Assembly: GCA_937898675.1 (NCBI GenBank)
Contig: CALEJB010000033.1
Location: forward strand, 28,403-92,402
Direction of reading: 5' to 3'
Source of the DNA: an uncultured Prevotellaceae bacterium
Lineage (GTDB): Bacteria > Bacteroidota > Bacteroidia > Bacteroidales > Muribaculaceae
Length of the DNA: 64,000 nt
Shown here: positions 34,916 through 42,803 of the stretch, piece by piece
Layout of the letters: each line of letters begins with the position of its first letter
Numbering within the stretch: the stretch's first letter is position 1
The notes under the pieces: generated by a model
What the model was told of the DNA's origin: nothing
Database searches by the model: none
What the model saw: only the letters and a program-made list of their open reading frames with translations
Program-made: the position numbers and the translations under genes

Positions 34916-36241
34916 TCATTGCCCGCTCCTGGCCCCGTAAATCAGCACGACCACAAAGCACACTGCAGGCACGACAAACGAAGCGTTGACGGCGGGAATG
35001 GCCTGGATGCCGCTGTCGATAATCATTGCCTGCACTGCGGGCAGCAGGCTGCCGCCCAGGATGGCCATAATCAGACCCGCCGAGCCGACCTCGGTGTCGT
35101 CGCGCACGCCACCCAGGGCCAGGCCATAGATGGTGGGGAACATCAGGCTCATGCAAGCCGACACGGCCACCAGGCAGCACATGCCCGTGCGTCCGCCCAC
35201 AAAGATGACGCCGCACAGCAGCGCCAGCGCCAAGGCGGCAAACACCGCCATCAGTTTGCCCGGTTTGATGTATTTCATCAGATAGATGTTGACAAAGCGC
35301 ATCAGACAAAACAGCACCATCGCCACGATGTTGTAGCGCTGTGACAGCACCTCGGCGGCCTGCTCGCCCATGCCCTCGGCGGTGAAGACGCGTGTGCCGT
35401 ACTGAATAATAAAAGTCCAGCAGGTAATCTGCGCGCCCACATAGAAGAACTGCGCCACCACGCCGTTGCGGTACACCTTGTTGCTGCACAGGCGCTTGAC
35501 GGCAGGCCACAACGGCTCGTGGCGCTCGCGTGCCGCCTGGCGCACGGCGGGGATGGGCACAAACCACATGAGCAGCAGCAGCACGATGAGCACCACGCCC
35601 AGCATGGCATAGGGGTGGACGAGCACTGCCAGGTCGCTCTGCTTCAACGCCTCAAACTGTGTGTCGTCGAGCGCGGCGCGCTGCGCTGTGTCGAGGGGCG
35701 AGAGGCGTGCCTGGATAAAGTTCATCGCCACAAACATGCCCGCCAGCGAGCCGATGGGGTTGAAGGCCTGGGCAAGGTTCAGTCGCCGCGTGGCGGTCTC
35801 GGCATCGCCCATATTCAGGATGTAGGGGTTGGCGGTTGTCTCCAGCAGCGACAGTCCGCAGGTGAGGATGAAGTACGCCGCAAGGAAAGGAGCAAAACTG
35901 CCCAATGCCCGCGAGGGGATGAACAGCAGCACTCCGGTCGCATACAGCGCCAGGCCCATCAAGATGCCGCTCTTGAACGAGTGGCGGCGGATAAACAAGG
36001 CAGCAGGCAGCGCCATGCAGAAGTAGCCGCCGTAGAAGGCGACCTGGACCAAAGCGCCATCGGTGACGCTCATGCGGAATATCTTGGAGAACGCCTTGAC
36101 CATGGGGTTGGTGATGTCGTTGGCAAATCCCCACAGCGCAAAGCAGCAGGTCACGACGATAAAGGGAAGCACATAACTCACGCCCTCGCGGGAGACGAGG
36201 AGTGAGGAGTGAGGGGTTAGGGGTGAGGTGTGGGGTGTCAT
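34916..36241 (-). CDS. fucP: FucP-type sugar:H+ symporter (MFS)
   Basis: A 441-residue permease with about 12 transmembrane segments. The fucose permease subfamily pattern is visible: FALWGFANDITNPMV with the Asn/Asp pair of the first helix, FYGGYFCMALPAA, LETTANPYI, LNLAQAFNPIGS, and C-terminal MFPTIYGLALGG. FucP family members carry L-fucose, galactose, glucose or N-acetylglucosamine. It is the last gene of a three-gene unit; its ATG overlaps the mutarotase stop (ATGA, 36238-36241). The first ~20 residues (TPHTSPLTPHSSLL) are encoded by a GAGTGAG-type repeat array and are not conserved-looking. Confidence 0.88.
   Translation of the reverse strand: MTPHTSPLTPHSSLLVSREGVSYVLPFIVVTCCFALWGFANDITNPMVKAFSKIFRMSVTDGALVQVAFYGGYFCMALPAALFIRRHSFKSGILMGLALYATGVLLFIPSRALGSFAPFLAAYFILTCGLSLLETTANPYILNMGDAETATRRLNLAQAFNPIGSLAGMFVAMNFIQARLSPLDTAQRAALDDTQFEALKQSDLAVLVHPYAMLGVVLIVLLLLMWFVPIPAVRQAARERHEPLWPAVKRLCSNKVYRNGVVAQFFYVGAQITCWTFIIQYGTRVFTAEGMGEQAAEVLSQRYNIVAMVLFCLMRFVNIYLMKYIKPGKLMAVFAALALALLCGVIFVGGRTGMCCLVAVSACMSLMFPTIYGLALGGVRDDTEVGSAGLIMAILGGSLLPAVQAMIIDSGIQAIPAVNASFVVPAVCFVVVLIYGARSGQ
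36196..36236 (+). repeat. Copy 3 of the GAGTGAG/GAGTTAG repeat family
   Basis: Tandem units such as GAGGAGTGAGGAGTGAGG and GGTTAGGGGTGAGG lie inside the first codons of the permease gene (read on the opposite strand). Confidence 0.55.
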
Positions 36242-36579
36242 AATGCTGTGTCGAGTTTGAAGATGCGTTCCATGAGTTGCCACTTGGCAGTCGAGGGCGC
36301 GCCGGGGTCACAGCCCTGGAAGCGCGCCACATAGGCCTCCCACTCGGCTTGGCGGGGCAGGGCGGCCAGGCGGGCGTTGTCGGCCTGCCAGTCAAAGTCG
36401 TCGGTGGTGTCGCATATCATGAACAACTGGTTGCCCAGGATGTAAATCTGCATGTCAAGGATGCCCACCGAGCGGATGCCGCGCTGGATTTCGGGCCACA
36501 CATGGGCGTGGGCCTCGACATATTTCTCAATCATCTCGCGGTCGTCGCGCAGGGTGAGGGTTTGGCAGTAACGTTTCAT
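36238..36579 (-). CDS. L-rhamnose/L-fucose mutarotase-like protein (RhaM family)
   Basis: A 113-residue dimeric alpha+beta-barrel type protein. It has RYCQTLTLRDD at the start and the family block HAHVWPEI (about residues 24-31) with the catalytic-site His, then YILGNQLFMICDT and the terminal WQLMERIFKLD. RhaM-type enzymes interconvert the anomers of L-rhamnose or related 6-deoxy sugars. Placement between a FucP permease and a sugar kinase fusion suggests it supplies the anomer used by the kinase. It starts 30 nt after the fusion gene. Confidence 0.88.
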   Translation of the reverse strand: MKRYCQTLTLRDDREMIEKYVEAHAHVWPEIQRGIRSVGILDMQIYILGNQLFMICDTTDDFDWQADNARLAALPRQAEWEAYVARFQGCDPGAPSTAKWQLMERIFKLDTAL

Positions 36580-36609
36580 TCTTTATTGTTGCTTTGAGGT
36601 TGATTTAGG

Positions 36610-37797
36610 TCACATTTCTCCGCGCCTGATGGTGAGCGCGATGGCTTCCTGCGGGAAATCGACGCGGCTGCGGCACACCAGGGCGAGATAGCCACCGCCG
36701 CCGGCGCCGGGCATCTTCCACGCCAGCACGCCGTCGAGGGCACTGTAGCGGTCGATATACTCCTGCACCCCGGGTTGAATCATGGCAGGGAACATCGCCA
36801 GCTGGGCGTTGAACGAGGCCTTGTAAGCGCGGGCAAAGGCATCGAGGTCACGCGCCATGATGGCATCCCAGCAGTCGCTGGCCGCAGCGGCAAGCGCGCG
36901 CACCTTGCCGGGGGTGATGTCCTTGCCCTCGACCACGCTGCACCCCGGCCGGCGCGGAAACATGGGCACCAGGCACAGGTGGTCCTCAAGCCACTGCAAC
37001 GTGGCGGGGTCCTGGGTGTATTCCAGTTTCTCGGGCCAATAGTTGCCGTTATAATAATGTCTTGCCAGTCCGGGCACGCAGATGCCAATGGCGTCTTGGG
37101 CGCCGCTCACGATGCCGTCGCTGCGCTCGGGGTCGTTCTCGAAGCAAAAGACCAGGCGCGCCAGCGTCTCGGGGTCCATGTTGGGCAGCTGGTAGGGCCA
37201 GATGCGGCGGATGGCGTTGCGCGTGCTGGTGGACAGTCCGCAGCGTTCACGAATTTCAAAGGTGGGTTCCAGCGACACAGTCAAAGCCCAGCCGGGGGCG
37301 TGGCACGAAACATAAGGCTGGTCAATCCAGGTGCCTGCCAGGTCGAGGCGCGTGGGCAACCGGCTGGGAGTCTGCTTGAGTCCCGTGCTGCTGCGCGCGT
37401 CCAAGCCCTCGCCGGGAGTGCGCTTGAGCACGATGTACTCCATGCCCCGCTGGTGGCACAGTTCTCGCTTGTCGTCACGGTCGCCGTCCTCGTTGACCAC
37501 GAGGCAGTCGGGGTGCACCAGGTCGAGCGTAGGTACAAAGTCCAGATAACCATCGCCCTGGTTGATATATGCCTCGGTCACATAGCGGATGGCGCGCACC
37601 ATGAACAGGCGCTCCTGCTCGCTGTACACGGTCTTGTGGTGCTTGAGGCGCTCGATGGTGCGGTCGGACCCAATGCCCACATACAGGTCGCCATACAGCG
37701 CCGCCTGGCGGAAAAACTCCACATGTCCCGAGTGCAGCAGGTCATAGCAGCCCGAGACAAAGACTTTTTTCCTGGTATTGTTTTTTTCGTTAGCCAC
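36610..37797 (-). CDS. Fused nucleotidyltransferase - GHMP kinase, GTG start
   Basis: A 395-residue two-domain protein. Residues about 10-140 are a cytidylyltransferase-like domain: GCYDLLHSGH with the HxGH motif at 22-25, VNEDGDRDDKRE and RSSTGLK (the ISSTxxK-type signature, about 135-141). Residues about 150-395 look like a GHMP kinase: RLDLAGTWID at its start, CGLSTST (186-192) where GLGSS is expected, IVSGAQDAIG, and MPGAGGGG (362-369) near the end. The order suggests phosphorylation of a sugar at C1 and transfer to a nucleotide. The GTG at 37797 is chosen because a TACCTTTG box at 37825-37832 places the mRNA start near 37818; no ATG lies between that point and the HxGH motif. Confidence 0.8.
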   Translation of the reverse strand: MANEKNNTRKKVFVSGCYDLLHSGHVEFFRQAALYGDLYVGIGSDRTIERLKHHKTVYSEQERLFMVRAIRYVTEAYINQGDGYLDFVPTLDLVHPDCLVVNEDGDRDDKRELCHQRGMEYIVLKRTPGEGLDARSSTGLKQTPSRLPTRLDLAGTWIDQPYVSCHAPGWALTVSLEPTFEIRERCGLSTSTRNAIRRIWPYQLPNMDPETLARLVFCFENDPERSDGIVSGAQDAIGICVPGLARHYYNGNYWPEKLEYTQDPATLQWLEDHLCLVPMFPRRPGCSVVEGKDITPGKVRALAAAASDCWDAIMARDLDAFARAYKASFNAQLAMFPAMIQPGVQEYIDRYSALDGVLAWKMPGAGGGGYLALVCRSRVDFPQEAIALTIRRGEM

Positions 37798-37824
37798 GGT
37801 TGTGAATCTGTTGGTTTTGAAAAA

Positions 37825-37832
37825 CAAAGGTA
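37825..37832 (-). promoter_or_regulatory. -7 box of the fusion kinase - mutarotase - permease operon
   Basis: TACCTTTG on the minus strand, 27 nt before the GTG start. No clear -33 element. Confidence 0.6.
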
Positions 37833-37877
37833 CTACATTTTCTTCGTGCCGCGCGGTGATATTCGAGAAATATTTCG

Positions 37878-37885
37878 TAACTTTG
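37878..37885 (+). promoter_or_regulatory. -7 box of the HerA-like ATPase gene
   Basis: TAACTTTG, 53 nt before the ATG at 37939. Confidence 0.55.
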
Positions 37886-37938
37886 TAACCTTGTGTCAAC
37901 AAAGCAATCATTGCAACCATAATAATACGGATAACATC

Positions 37939-39528
37939 ATGTACACTCAAGAAAACGGATTCTACATCGCCCACGGGCCAAACGGCCCCATCAGCATGCT
38001 GGGCAGCATGGCCAACCGGCACGGCTTGATTGCCGGCGCCACGGGCACGGGCAAGACGGTGACCCTGCAGGTCATCGCCGAGAGTTTCAGCAAGGCTGGC
38101 GTGCCGTGCTTCATGGCCGACATGAAGGGCGACCTGTCTGGCGTGAGCCAGCCCGGCGCGATGTCAGGGTTTATCCAAAAGAGGCTGCCGGAATTCGGCA
38201 TCGACGAGGCGAGCCTGACATTTGAGGGCTGCCCGGTGCGCTTCTATGACGTTTATGGCGAGCAGGGCATACCGATGCGCACGACCATCGGCGAGTTGGG
38301 TCCCGACCTGCTGGGGCGCATCATGGACCTGAACGACACCCAGACGGGCGTGCTCAACATCCTGTTCCGCATACTGGACGACAAGGGCATCCTGCTCGAT
38401 GACCTCAAGGACCTGCGCAGCGCCCTTGACTGGCTAAGCAAGCATGCCAAGGAATACACCACCCTGTACGGCAATGTGTCGAGCGCCAGCATCGGCGCCA
38501 TACAGCGCGCGCTGCTGCAACTCGAGAACCAGGGCGCCGACAAGTTCTTCGGCATCCCGTCGTTTGACATCCAGGACCTGCTGGCGCAACAGGACGGCAA
38601 GGGCGTGCTGAGCGTGCTCGCCGCCGACAAGTTGATGCTGCAGCCCAAATTATACTCCACCTTCCTGCTGTGGCTGCTGAGCGAACTCTACACCACGCTG
38701 CCCGAGGTGGGCGACCTGGAAAAGCCCAAACTGGTGTTCTTCTTTGACGAGGCGCACATGCTGTTTGAGGACACGAGCAAGGCGCTGACCGACAAAATCG
38801 AGCAGGTCATCCGCCTGATTCGAAGCAAGGGCGTGGGCATCTTCTTCATCTCGCAACTGCCCACCGACATTCCTGACATTATTCTGGGCCAGTTGGGCAA
38901 CCGCGTCCAGCATGCCCTGCGCGCCTACACGCCGCGGGACCAAAAGGCCGTAAAGACCGCTGCCGAGACCTTCCGCGCCAACGAGGCGTTCAAGACCGAC
39001 GAGGCCATCCTGAACCTTGAGACGGGCGAGGCGCTGGTGTCGTTCCTCGACGAGAAAGGCGCACCAAGCGTTGTCGAGCGCGCCAAGATTCTGTTCCCGC
39101 TGAGCCAAATCGGCGCCATCACCGAGGGACAGCGCCTGGACATCATAAATGCCGCAAGCGACATCAGCGGCAAGTACAAGGAGTCCAAGGACCGCGACAG
39201 CGCGTTTGAAGCCTTTGCCCGCGAGGACGAAGCCGAAGCCAAGGCCGCCGAGCAGGCCGCCGCTGCCGAAGAGGCCGCCAAGCAGGCCGAACAGGAAGAG
39301 AAAGAGAAATCAAAGAAGAAGAGCATCTGGTCCAAGGTGTGGAAGGCCGTTGTCACCGCCGTGACAGGCACGCTGGCCACCATCCTGGGCTCGGCCGTCT
39401 CGGGTGCCGTGACGGGCAAGAAAAAGGGCACGAGCGTAAAAGATGCGGCGGGGAGGGCCGTCAAGAACGCCACCAGCGCCGCCACGCGCCAAATCACCCG
39501 TGACATCCTGGGCAACCTGACCAAGTGA
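37939..39528 (+). CDS. HerA/VirB4-like ATPase (DUF853 family)
   Basis: A 529-residue ATPase. Walker A GATGTGKT is at 33-40 after a beta-hairpin (MYTQENGFYIAHGPNGP), Walker B is FFFDEAHML, followed by a motif with FFISQLPTDIPD; the tail (about 435-500) is Ala/Glu/Lys-rich and likely coiled coil, ending in a hydrophobic Gly/Ala stretch (VTAVTGTLATILGSAVSGAV). This is the layout of YjgR/DUF853 proteins, which are related to HerA but have no settled function. The frame stays open far upstream, but that part is antisense to the fusion kinase gene and precedes the promoter, so the start is placed at 37939. Confidence 0.85.
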   Translation: MYTQENGFYIAHGPNGPISMLGSMANRHGLIAGATGTGKTVTLQVIAESFSKAGVPCFMADMKGDLSGVSQPGAMSGFIQKRLPEFGIDEASLTFEGCPVRFYDVYGEQGIPMRTTIGELGPDLLGRIMDLNDTQTGVLNILFRILDDKGILLDDLKDLRSALDWLSKHAKEYTTLYGNVSSASIGAIQRALLQLENQGADKFFGIPSFDIQDLLAQQDGKGVLSVLAADKLMLQPKLYSTFLLWLLSELYTTLPEVGDLEKPKLVFFFDEAHMLFEDTSKALTDKIEQVIRLIRSKGVGIFFISQLPTDIPDIILGQLGNRVQHALRAYTPRDQKAVKTAAETFRANEAFKTDEAILNLETGEALVSFLDEKGAPSVVERAKILFPLSQIGAITEGQRLDIINAASDISGKYKESKDRDSAFEAFAREDEAEAKAAEQAAAAEEAAKQAEQEEKEKSKKKSIWSKVWKAVVTAVTGTLATILGSAVSGAVTGKKKGTSVKDAAGRAVKNATSAATRQITRDILGNLTK

Positions 39529-39917
39529 CCGGCCGTATCACTGGTTCCTTACAGGCAAAGACACATACAGGAACGCCAAAACGAAACCGACTCAAGGACG
39601 CACCTTTGAGCCGGTTTCTGGCATTTTGACTTACAGTTTGTTCAGTTTATTGTTTTATTTGGCAGTTTAATGTTGCTGTGCTTGTAATGGTTGTTGTGCT
39701 TCGATAACCCTTGTTTCCTCATTCATTGGTTTGCCGGCTGCTCTTCTGGCAATGGTCTGTTATTATATATTTGCATGGTTTGCTTTACTAAATTAATGTG
39801 CGGCAAAAGTCGTTGTTTCATAAGTTGGAAATATCTGCCGCAGCCGGCAAACCGCATGAATGAAAGATCAACATTATTACATTTTTATAAATCTCATTTT
39901 TTTGAAGTTATTCTAAG
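39529..39917. other. Convergent intergenic region (389 bases)
   Basis: AT-rich, with no gene seen. It contains the hairpin at 39583-39618. Confidence 0.6.
39583..39618 (+). terminator. Hairpin after the HerA-like gene
   Basis: Arms GAAACCG/CGGTTTC (39583-39589 and 39612-39618) extended by CTCAA/TTGAG, followed by TGGCATTTTG. Confidence 0.55.
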
Positions 39918-40442
39918 TTATTTTGATGGTCCAAATTGTTCGAATCGTCCGTCGCTGTAAAAAACCAGTATGCTTTCCACGCGCCGCCCGTCGGCCGAAG
40001 CGTTGCCTCGGGGGGCCATTCGGCCCATGCCGCTGTGGCGCATGAGGTCTTGGATAGCCTCCAACGACGGCTGGCGGGAGCGCTGCTGGGTACTGTGGGC
40101 GGGAGGGAACCCCGAAGCATCATCATCAACAAACGAGATGGCTCGCTGGCCCTTGTCGTCCATCAAGCTTTCACCGTTGCGCGGCGCGGCGTTATTCTCG
40201 CCGGCTGCCGGGGTGTCGGCACCTGACAGACACATCTCGCCATCACCAAACATGAGCCACATTATATTAAGGGTAGGATAAGCCGTATGGATCTTGTCGA
40301 TAACCTCGTTGCTCACCTTCTTGTTGCGTCCGTTGAGCAACTGGGAAAGTGTCGGGCGAGGTATCTCGCAAGTGTCCGCAAACTGGGAGTTGGAAATCCC
40401 GGTTTGATCAAGGAACTTTTTTATCCGTGATACTATATCCAT
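39918..40442 (-). CDS. XRE-family transcriptional regulator
   Basis: A 174-residue protein. An HTH_3/XRE domain occupies about residues 4-62 (SRIKKFLDQTGISNSQFADTC, then IPRPTLSQLLNGRNKKVS as recognition helix, and VIDKIHTAYPTLNIMWLMFGDG). A disordered, polar middle (about 75-135) and a short C-terminal strand pair (ESILVFYSDGRFEQF) follow. The C-terminal pattern is common in Bacteroidales regulators; the target is unknown. Its promoter gives a long leader of about 145 nt. It borders the AT-rich region described next and could regulate it or itself. Confidence 0.85.
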   Translation of the reverse strand: MDIVSRIKKFLDQTGISNSQFADTCEIPRPTLSQLLNGRNKKVSNEVIDKIHTAYPTLNIMWLMFGDGEMCLSGADTPAAGENNAAPRNGESLMDDKGQRAISFVDDDASGFPPAHSTQQRSRQPSLEAIQDLMRHSGMGRMAPRGNASADGRRVESILVFYSDGRFEQFGPSK

Positions 40443-40593
40443 TTAGAACATTTATAATGCCGCCCCAAGTGAGCGAGACTGTCATAATTAGCGGGAGAAA
40501 TATTTTCTGACCCAAACTATCATCCCAGGGATACCCCTGAAATCACCCTTCTTCCAAAAAAGCCGCTATTTGCTTTTCTTAATTTTGGGATTG

Positions 40594-40625
40594 CAAATTT
40601 AGAACAAGTTTTTGAAATGACCAAA
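40594..40625 (-). promoter_or_regulatory. Promoter of the XRE regulator
   Basis: TAAATTTG (40601-40594) and TTTG (40625-40622) with a 20-nt gap on the minus strand. Confidence 0.65.
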
Positions 40626-41776
40626 TTTAAAAACGAAAATTTTCAAATTTGCAATTACTTTTCCCAAAATCCGACAAATTTCGGCCCGTCTCAAAAGTAA
40701 ACAAACAATCATAAAGTATCACTTGATTATTATGTAGTTATTAATCTTATTTATAGTCATATATATTGCGGTAAACTTATGCGATTCATGCGTCTGCCGA
40801 GAATGCAACCATTTTATAGAGCAATACTTTATAAATCTTCATTATTTTACTCTATTTCAGTGATTTACAAACAATGTAAATAAATGTTAATGTGATATTT
40901 TTGTGATTTTGTAAACTTTACATGTGAAAATTCCCGTTTTTTAAGTCGTGGGCACAAATGCAAACACCAGCCCACTGGCGAAAACTGCCGATTTTCACCT
41001 CCACCCTGGTGTTTTGAAACGCAAACCAAACGCGGTTTCGAATGCCAAACAGGGCGTTGGCGTTTTACCATTTTCTGTTATCTGATTGCTAAACTCGATT
41101 TCCTTGCGATTTTTTCCAGCAAACCCTATTGCGGTGCGAAATTCAGCATTTTTCCCAATTCTGCTTTAGTTAATATCAATGTTTGTATTTAGCATTTCGT
41201 TGTTGTTCAGTTATTTAATACTCTTTTTATCCTCCTGAAGACGATGCAGATACTGTGAGTAGAAAAATGTAAAATGGGGCCAAAGAAGCACCATCGGGCC
41301 TATATCTCGATTTCGAGCGGGAACAAAGGAAAAATGGAACATTTTGAACAAAATCAGGCCATATTTCGCCCGACAAGGGACTGCACTTCTCTCCCACCCC
41401 ACAGACAATTAGGTCCAATTATCAGCTCCTGAAAACGATGAAAAAACCAATCAATTTTACCTAGCGCCATCGTCACAAATGCGAAAATCAGACTCAGAAA
41501 ACCGGTATTTTCTGGATTTTTCTGGGCAAAAATCTGTGCATTTTTTGAAACCGCCCTGCTCCACCCCACTCCCAGCATCAAAAAAAAACGCTGAACCCAC
41601 CTCGGCTGTCCGATAATTAAGGATGCCCATTAGCCACCGAAACGGTTATCCGATAGCCCAAGTTTCACCACAGGGAAACAGATTTGAGAGCGATTTACGC
41701 TGCCAAGCAACACCCAGAAGGAGGCAAAAACACGAATGAACCATCTGCTACGGCACCCAAAACAGGCCGCCAAAAT

Positions 41777-41793
41777 TTGTCAAATTTTGACAA
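41777..41793. repeat. 17-base perfect inverted repeat
   Basis: TTGTCAAA-T-TTTGACAA. Size and symmetry are those of a regulator binding site; no nearby promoter is evident. Confidence 0.5.
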
Positions 41794-42262
41794 ACACATC
41801 CTCTGCCCCGCCCCAGACGTGAACGCATCAACCCGCCCTGGCATGCCGTTCAAGCAGATGAACACCTGCCACTGCAAACAACCCGACGAGGCATTACCTG
41901 GCATGGTCATTGAAACGCAAAAGCCAGCAAAAACAGCAAAATTTTCTGGACCAAAATTCCGTACAAAATCACGCAATCTGACAATTCGGGAAAAATCCCG
42001 CTGATTTTCGCACAGATAATCCTTTCGAGTATCGCATTTTTATACTAAACATTATAATAAATATTCTCTTAATAAATGCGCTAAAGCAGGATATAAAAAA
42101 TGCCGTGATGACATGAAACAGGGAAAAGCGAAAAAGACCGGTCACGAAATCCTGCAGCCGGTCATGGACCTATCGCCCAAGCGACAACTGGCCGCCCCTC
42201 CTGGGCTTGAACCCATCAAATGTAATGCCGCCGCATCCACACGGCATTGGCAGTAAAAGACA

Positions 42263-42286
42263 AGCGGGGGCCATCACGCCCCCGCT
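42263..42286 (-). terminator. G+C-rich hairpin, probably terminating the minus-strand small frames
   Basis: Nine-base perfect arms AGCGGGGGC/GCCCCCGCT with a 6-nt loop. On the minus strand it is followed by TGTCTTTTACTG, a modest T tract; on the plus strand by A residues. Confidence 0.5.
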
Positions 42287-42307
42287 AAAAAAGATTCAAT
42301 TATGTTA

Positions 42308-42496
42308 TTACATCTTGCTCATGAGCACGGATTCGAACCACCTGTGCAACCATGACCCCTTAGGCAAGGCCCAGACCATAAACCTGCAAATCCAGAACCA
42401 TAAATCCTTGACTAACACATAAGCCATCATGGCGGCAAGAACGTAGCCGACAATAACCAACAGAGCCAATGCAAGGACAATAATACGTCCCAGCAC
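42308..42496 (-). CDS. Possible small membrane protein, GTG start
   Basis: A 62-residue frame with a strongly hydrophobic N-terminus (MLGRIIVLALALLVIVGYVLA) and a second aromatic hydrophobic stretch (LVKDLWFWICRFMVWAL), then a polar tail. The composition is that of a real two-helix membrane peptide and differs from random AT-rich translation. GTG at 42496 comes 3 nt after the stop of the 16-codon frame upstream, as in translational coupling. No family recognised. Alternatives: non-coding transcript. Confidence 0.4.
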   Translation of the reverse strand: MLGRIIVLALALLVIVGYVLAAMMAYVLVKDLWFWICRFMVWALPKGSWLHRWFESVLMSKM

Positions 42497-42499
42497 ACC

Positions 42500-42550
42500 T
42501 TACAGTAAGGTAAAAAAATCAGAGAAATCATAATAAGGCCACATGAACAT
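42500..42550 (-). CDS. Possible 16-residue peptide with strong Shine-Dalgarno
   Basis: ATG at 42550 opens MFMWPYYDFSDFFTLL and stops at 42500. It is preceded, at a 7-nt spacing, by AAAGGAGG (42565-42558 on the minus strand), a near-perfect Shine-Dalgarno. Bacteroidales genes, including all others in this window, normally lack such sites. It may be a leader peptide for the membrane protein frame that follows directly. Confidence 0.35.
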   Translation of the reverse strand: MFMWPYYDFSDFFTLL

Positions 42551-42557
42551 AAAAAAT

Positions 42558-42577
42558 CCTCCTTTCGTTGTATTATA
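42558..42577 (-). promoter_or_regulatory. TATAAT box and AAAGGAGG site, unlike the host signals
   Basis: On the minus strand TATAAT (42577-42572) and AAAGGAGG (42565-42558) lie close together. The spacing is short for a conventional leader, and no good -35 box is seen, so promoter activity is uncertain. Confidence 0.3.
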
Positions 42578-42665
42578 CCGAAAAAATCGCTCCAAAGTGC
42601 GCCGCGGAAATATGTTATAAAACACATTTTTCTTATAAACATGGCGCAGAGTAGGCAAAAACGTT

Positions 42666-42685
42666 TGCGTCACCCTGCGTCACCC
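42666..42685. repeat. Tandem 10-base repeat
   Basis: TGCGTCACCC occurs twice in a row, upstream of the two small minus-strand frames. Confidence 0.6.
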
Positions 42686-42803
42686 ACTTTGAGCAACTAG
42701 CTCATTGATTTTCAATAGCCGCTATTTGATGGCAGAAAAAAGTGATGAAGTCAGGACAGGGCACGACAGATGGACCAATTAGAGCTTTGTGCCCAATTAG
42801 AAC

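Larger units (their letters stand above)
40443..42307. other. AT-rich region of about 1.9 kb without a convincing gene
   Basis: Both strands lack a frame with family motifs, signal peptide or normal composition. Contents seen: the XRE promoter, an inverted repeat TTGTCAAA-T-TTTGACAA (41777-41793) of operator type, two similar short stretches CCTGAAGACGATG (41234) and CCTGAAAACGATG (41427), the repeated heptamer CCGGTCA near 42141 and 42160, a possible 47-codon frame on the plus strand (42113-42256, starting MKQGKAKKTG) with no clear support, and the hairpin at 42263-42286. It could be a decayed element, a regulatory region or hold unrecognised RNA genes. Confidence 0.6.

Noticed and set aside
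36775..37938. Long upstream extension of the HerA-like ATPase frame
   Set aside because: It is antisense to the fusion kinase gene, lies before the TAACTTTG box, has shadow-like composition, and the ATPase family begins at the MYTQENG position.
41684..42004. 106-codon plus-strand frame in the AT-rich region, and a 93-codon frame opposite to it
   Set aside because: Neither has a promoter, start context, hydrophobic pattern or recognisable domain; both have unusual composition. Kept only as part of the region description.
40443..42307. Replication origin
   Set aside because: No DnaA boxes (TTATCCACA-like clusters) and no dnaA or dnaN gene nearby.
42315..42345. Possible tRNA T-arm (GGTTCGAATCC on the minus strand)
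   Set aside because: The T stem does not pair and no D arm, anticodon arm or acceptor stem can be built around it.
42600..42803. Possible remnant of an integrase gene or attachment site upstream of uvrA
   Set aside because: Only a tandem TGCGTCACCC pair is visible; no integrase catalytic residues and no matching direct repeat elsewhere in the window.
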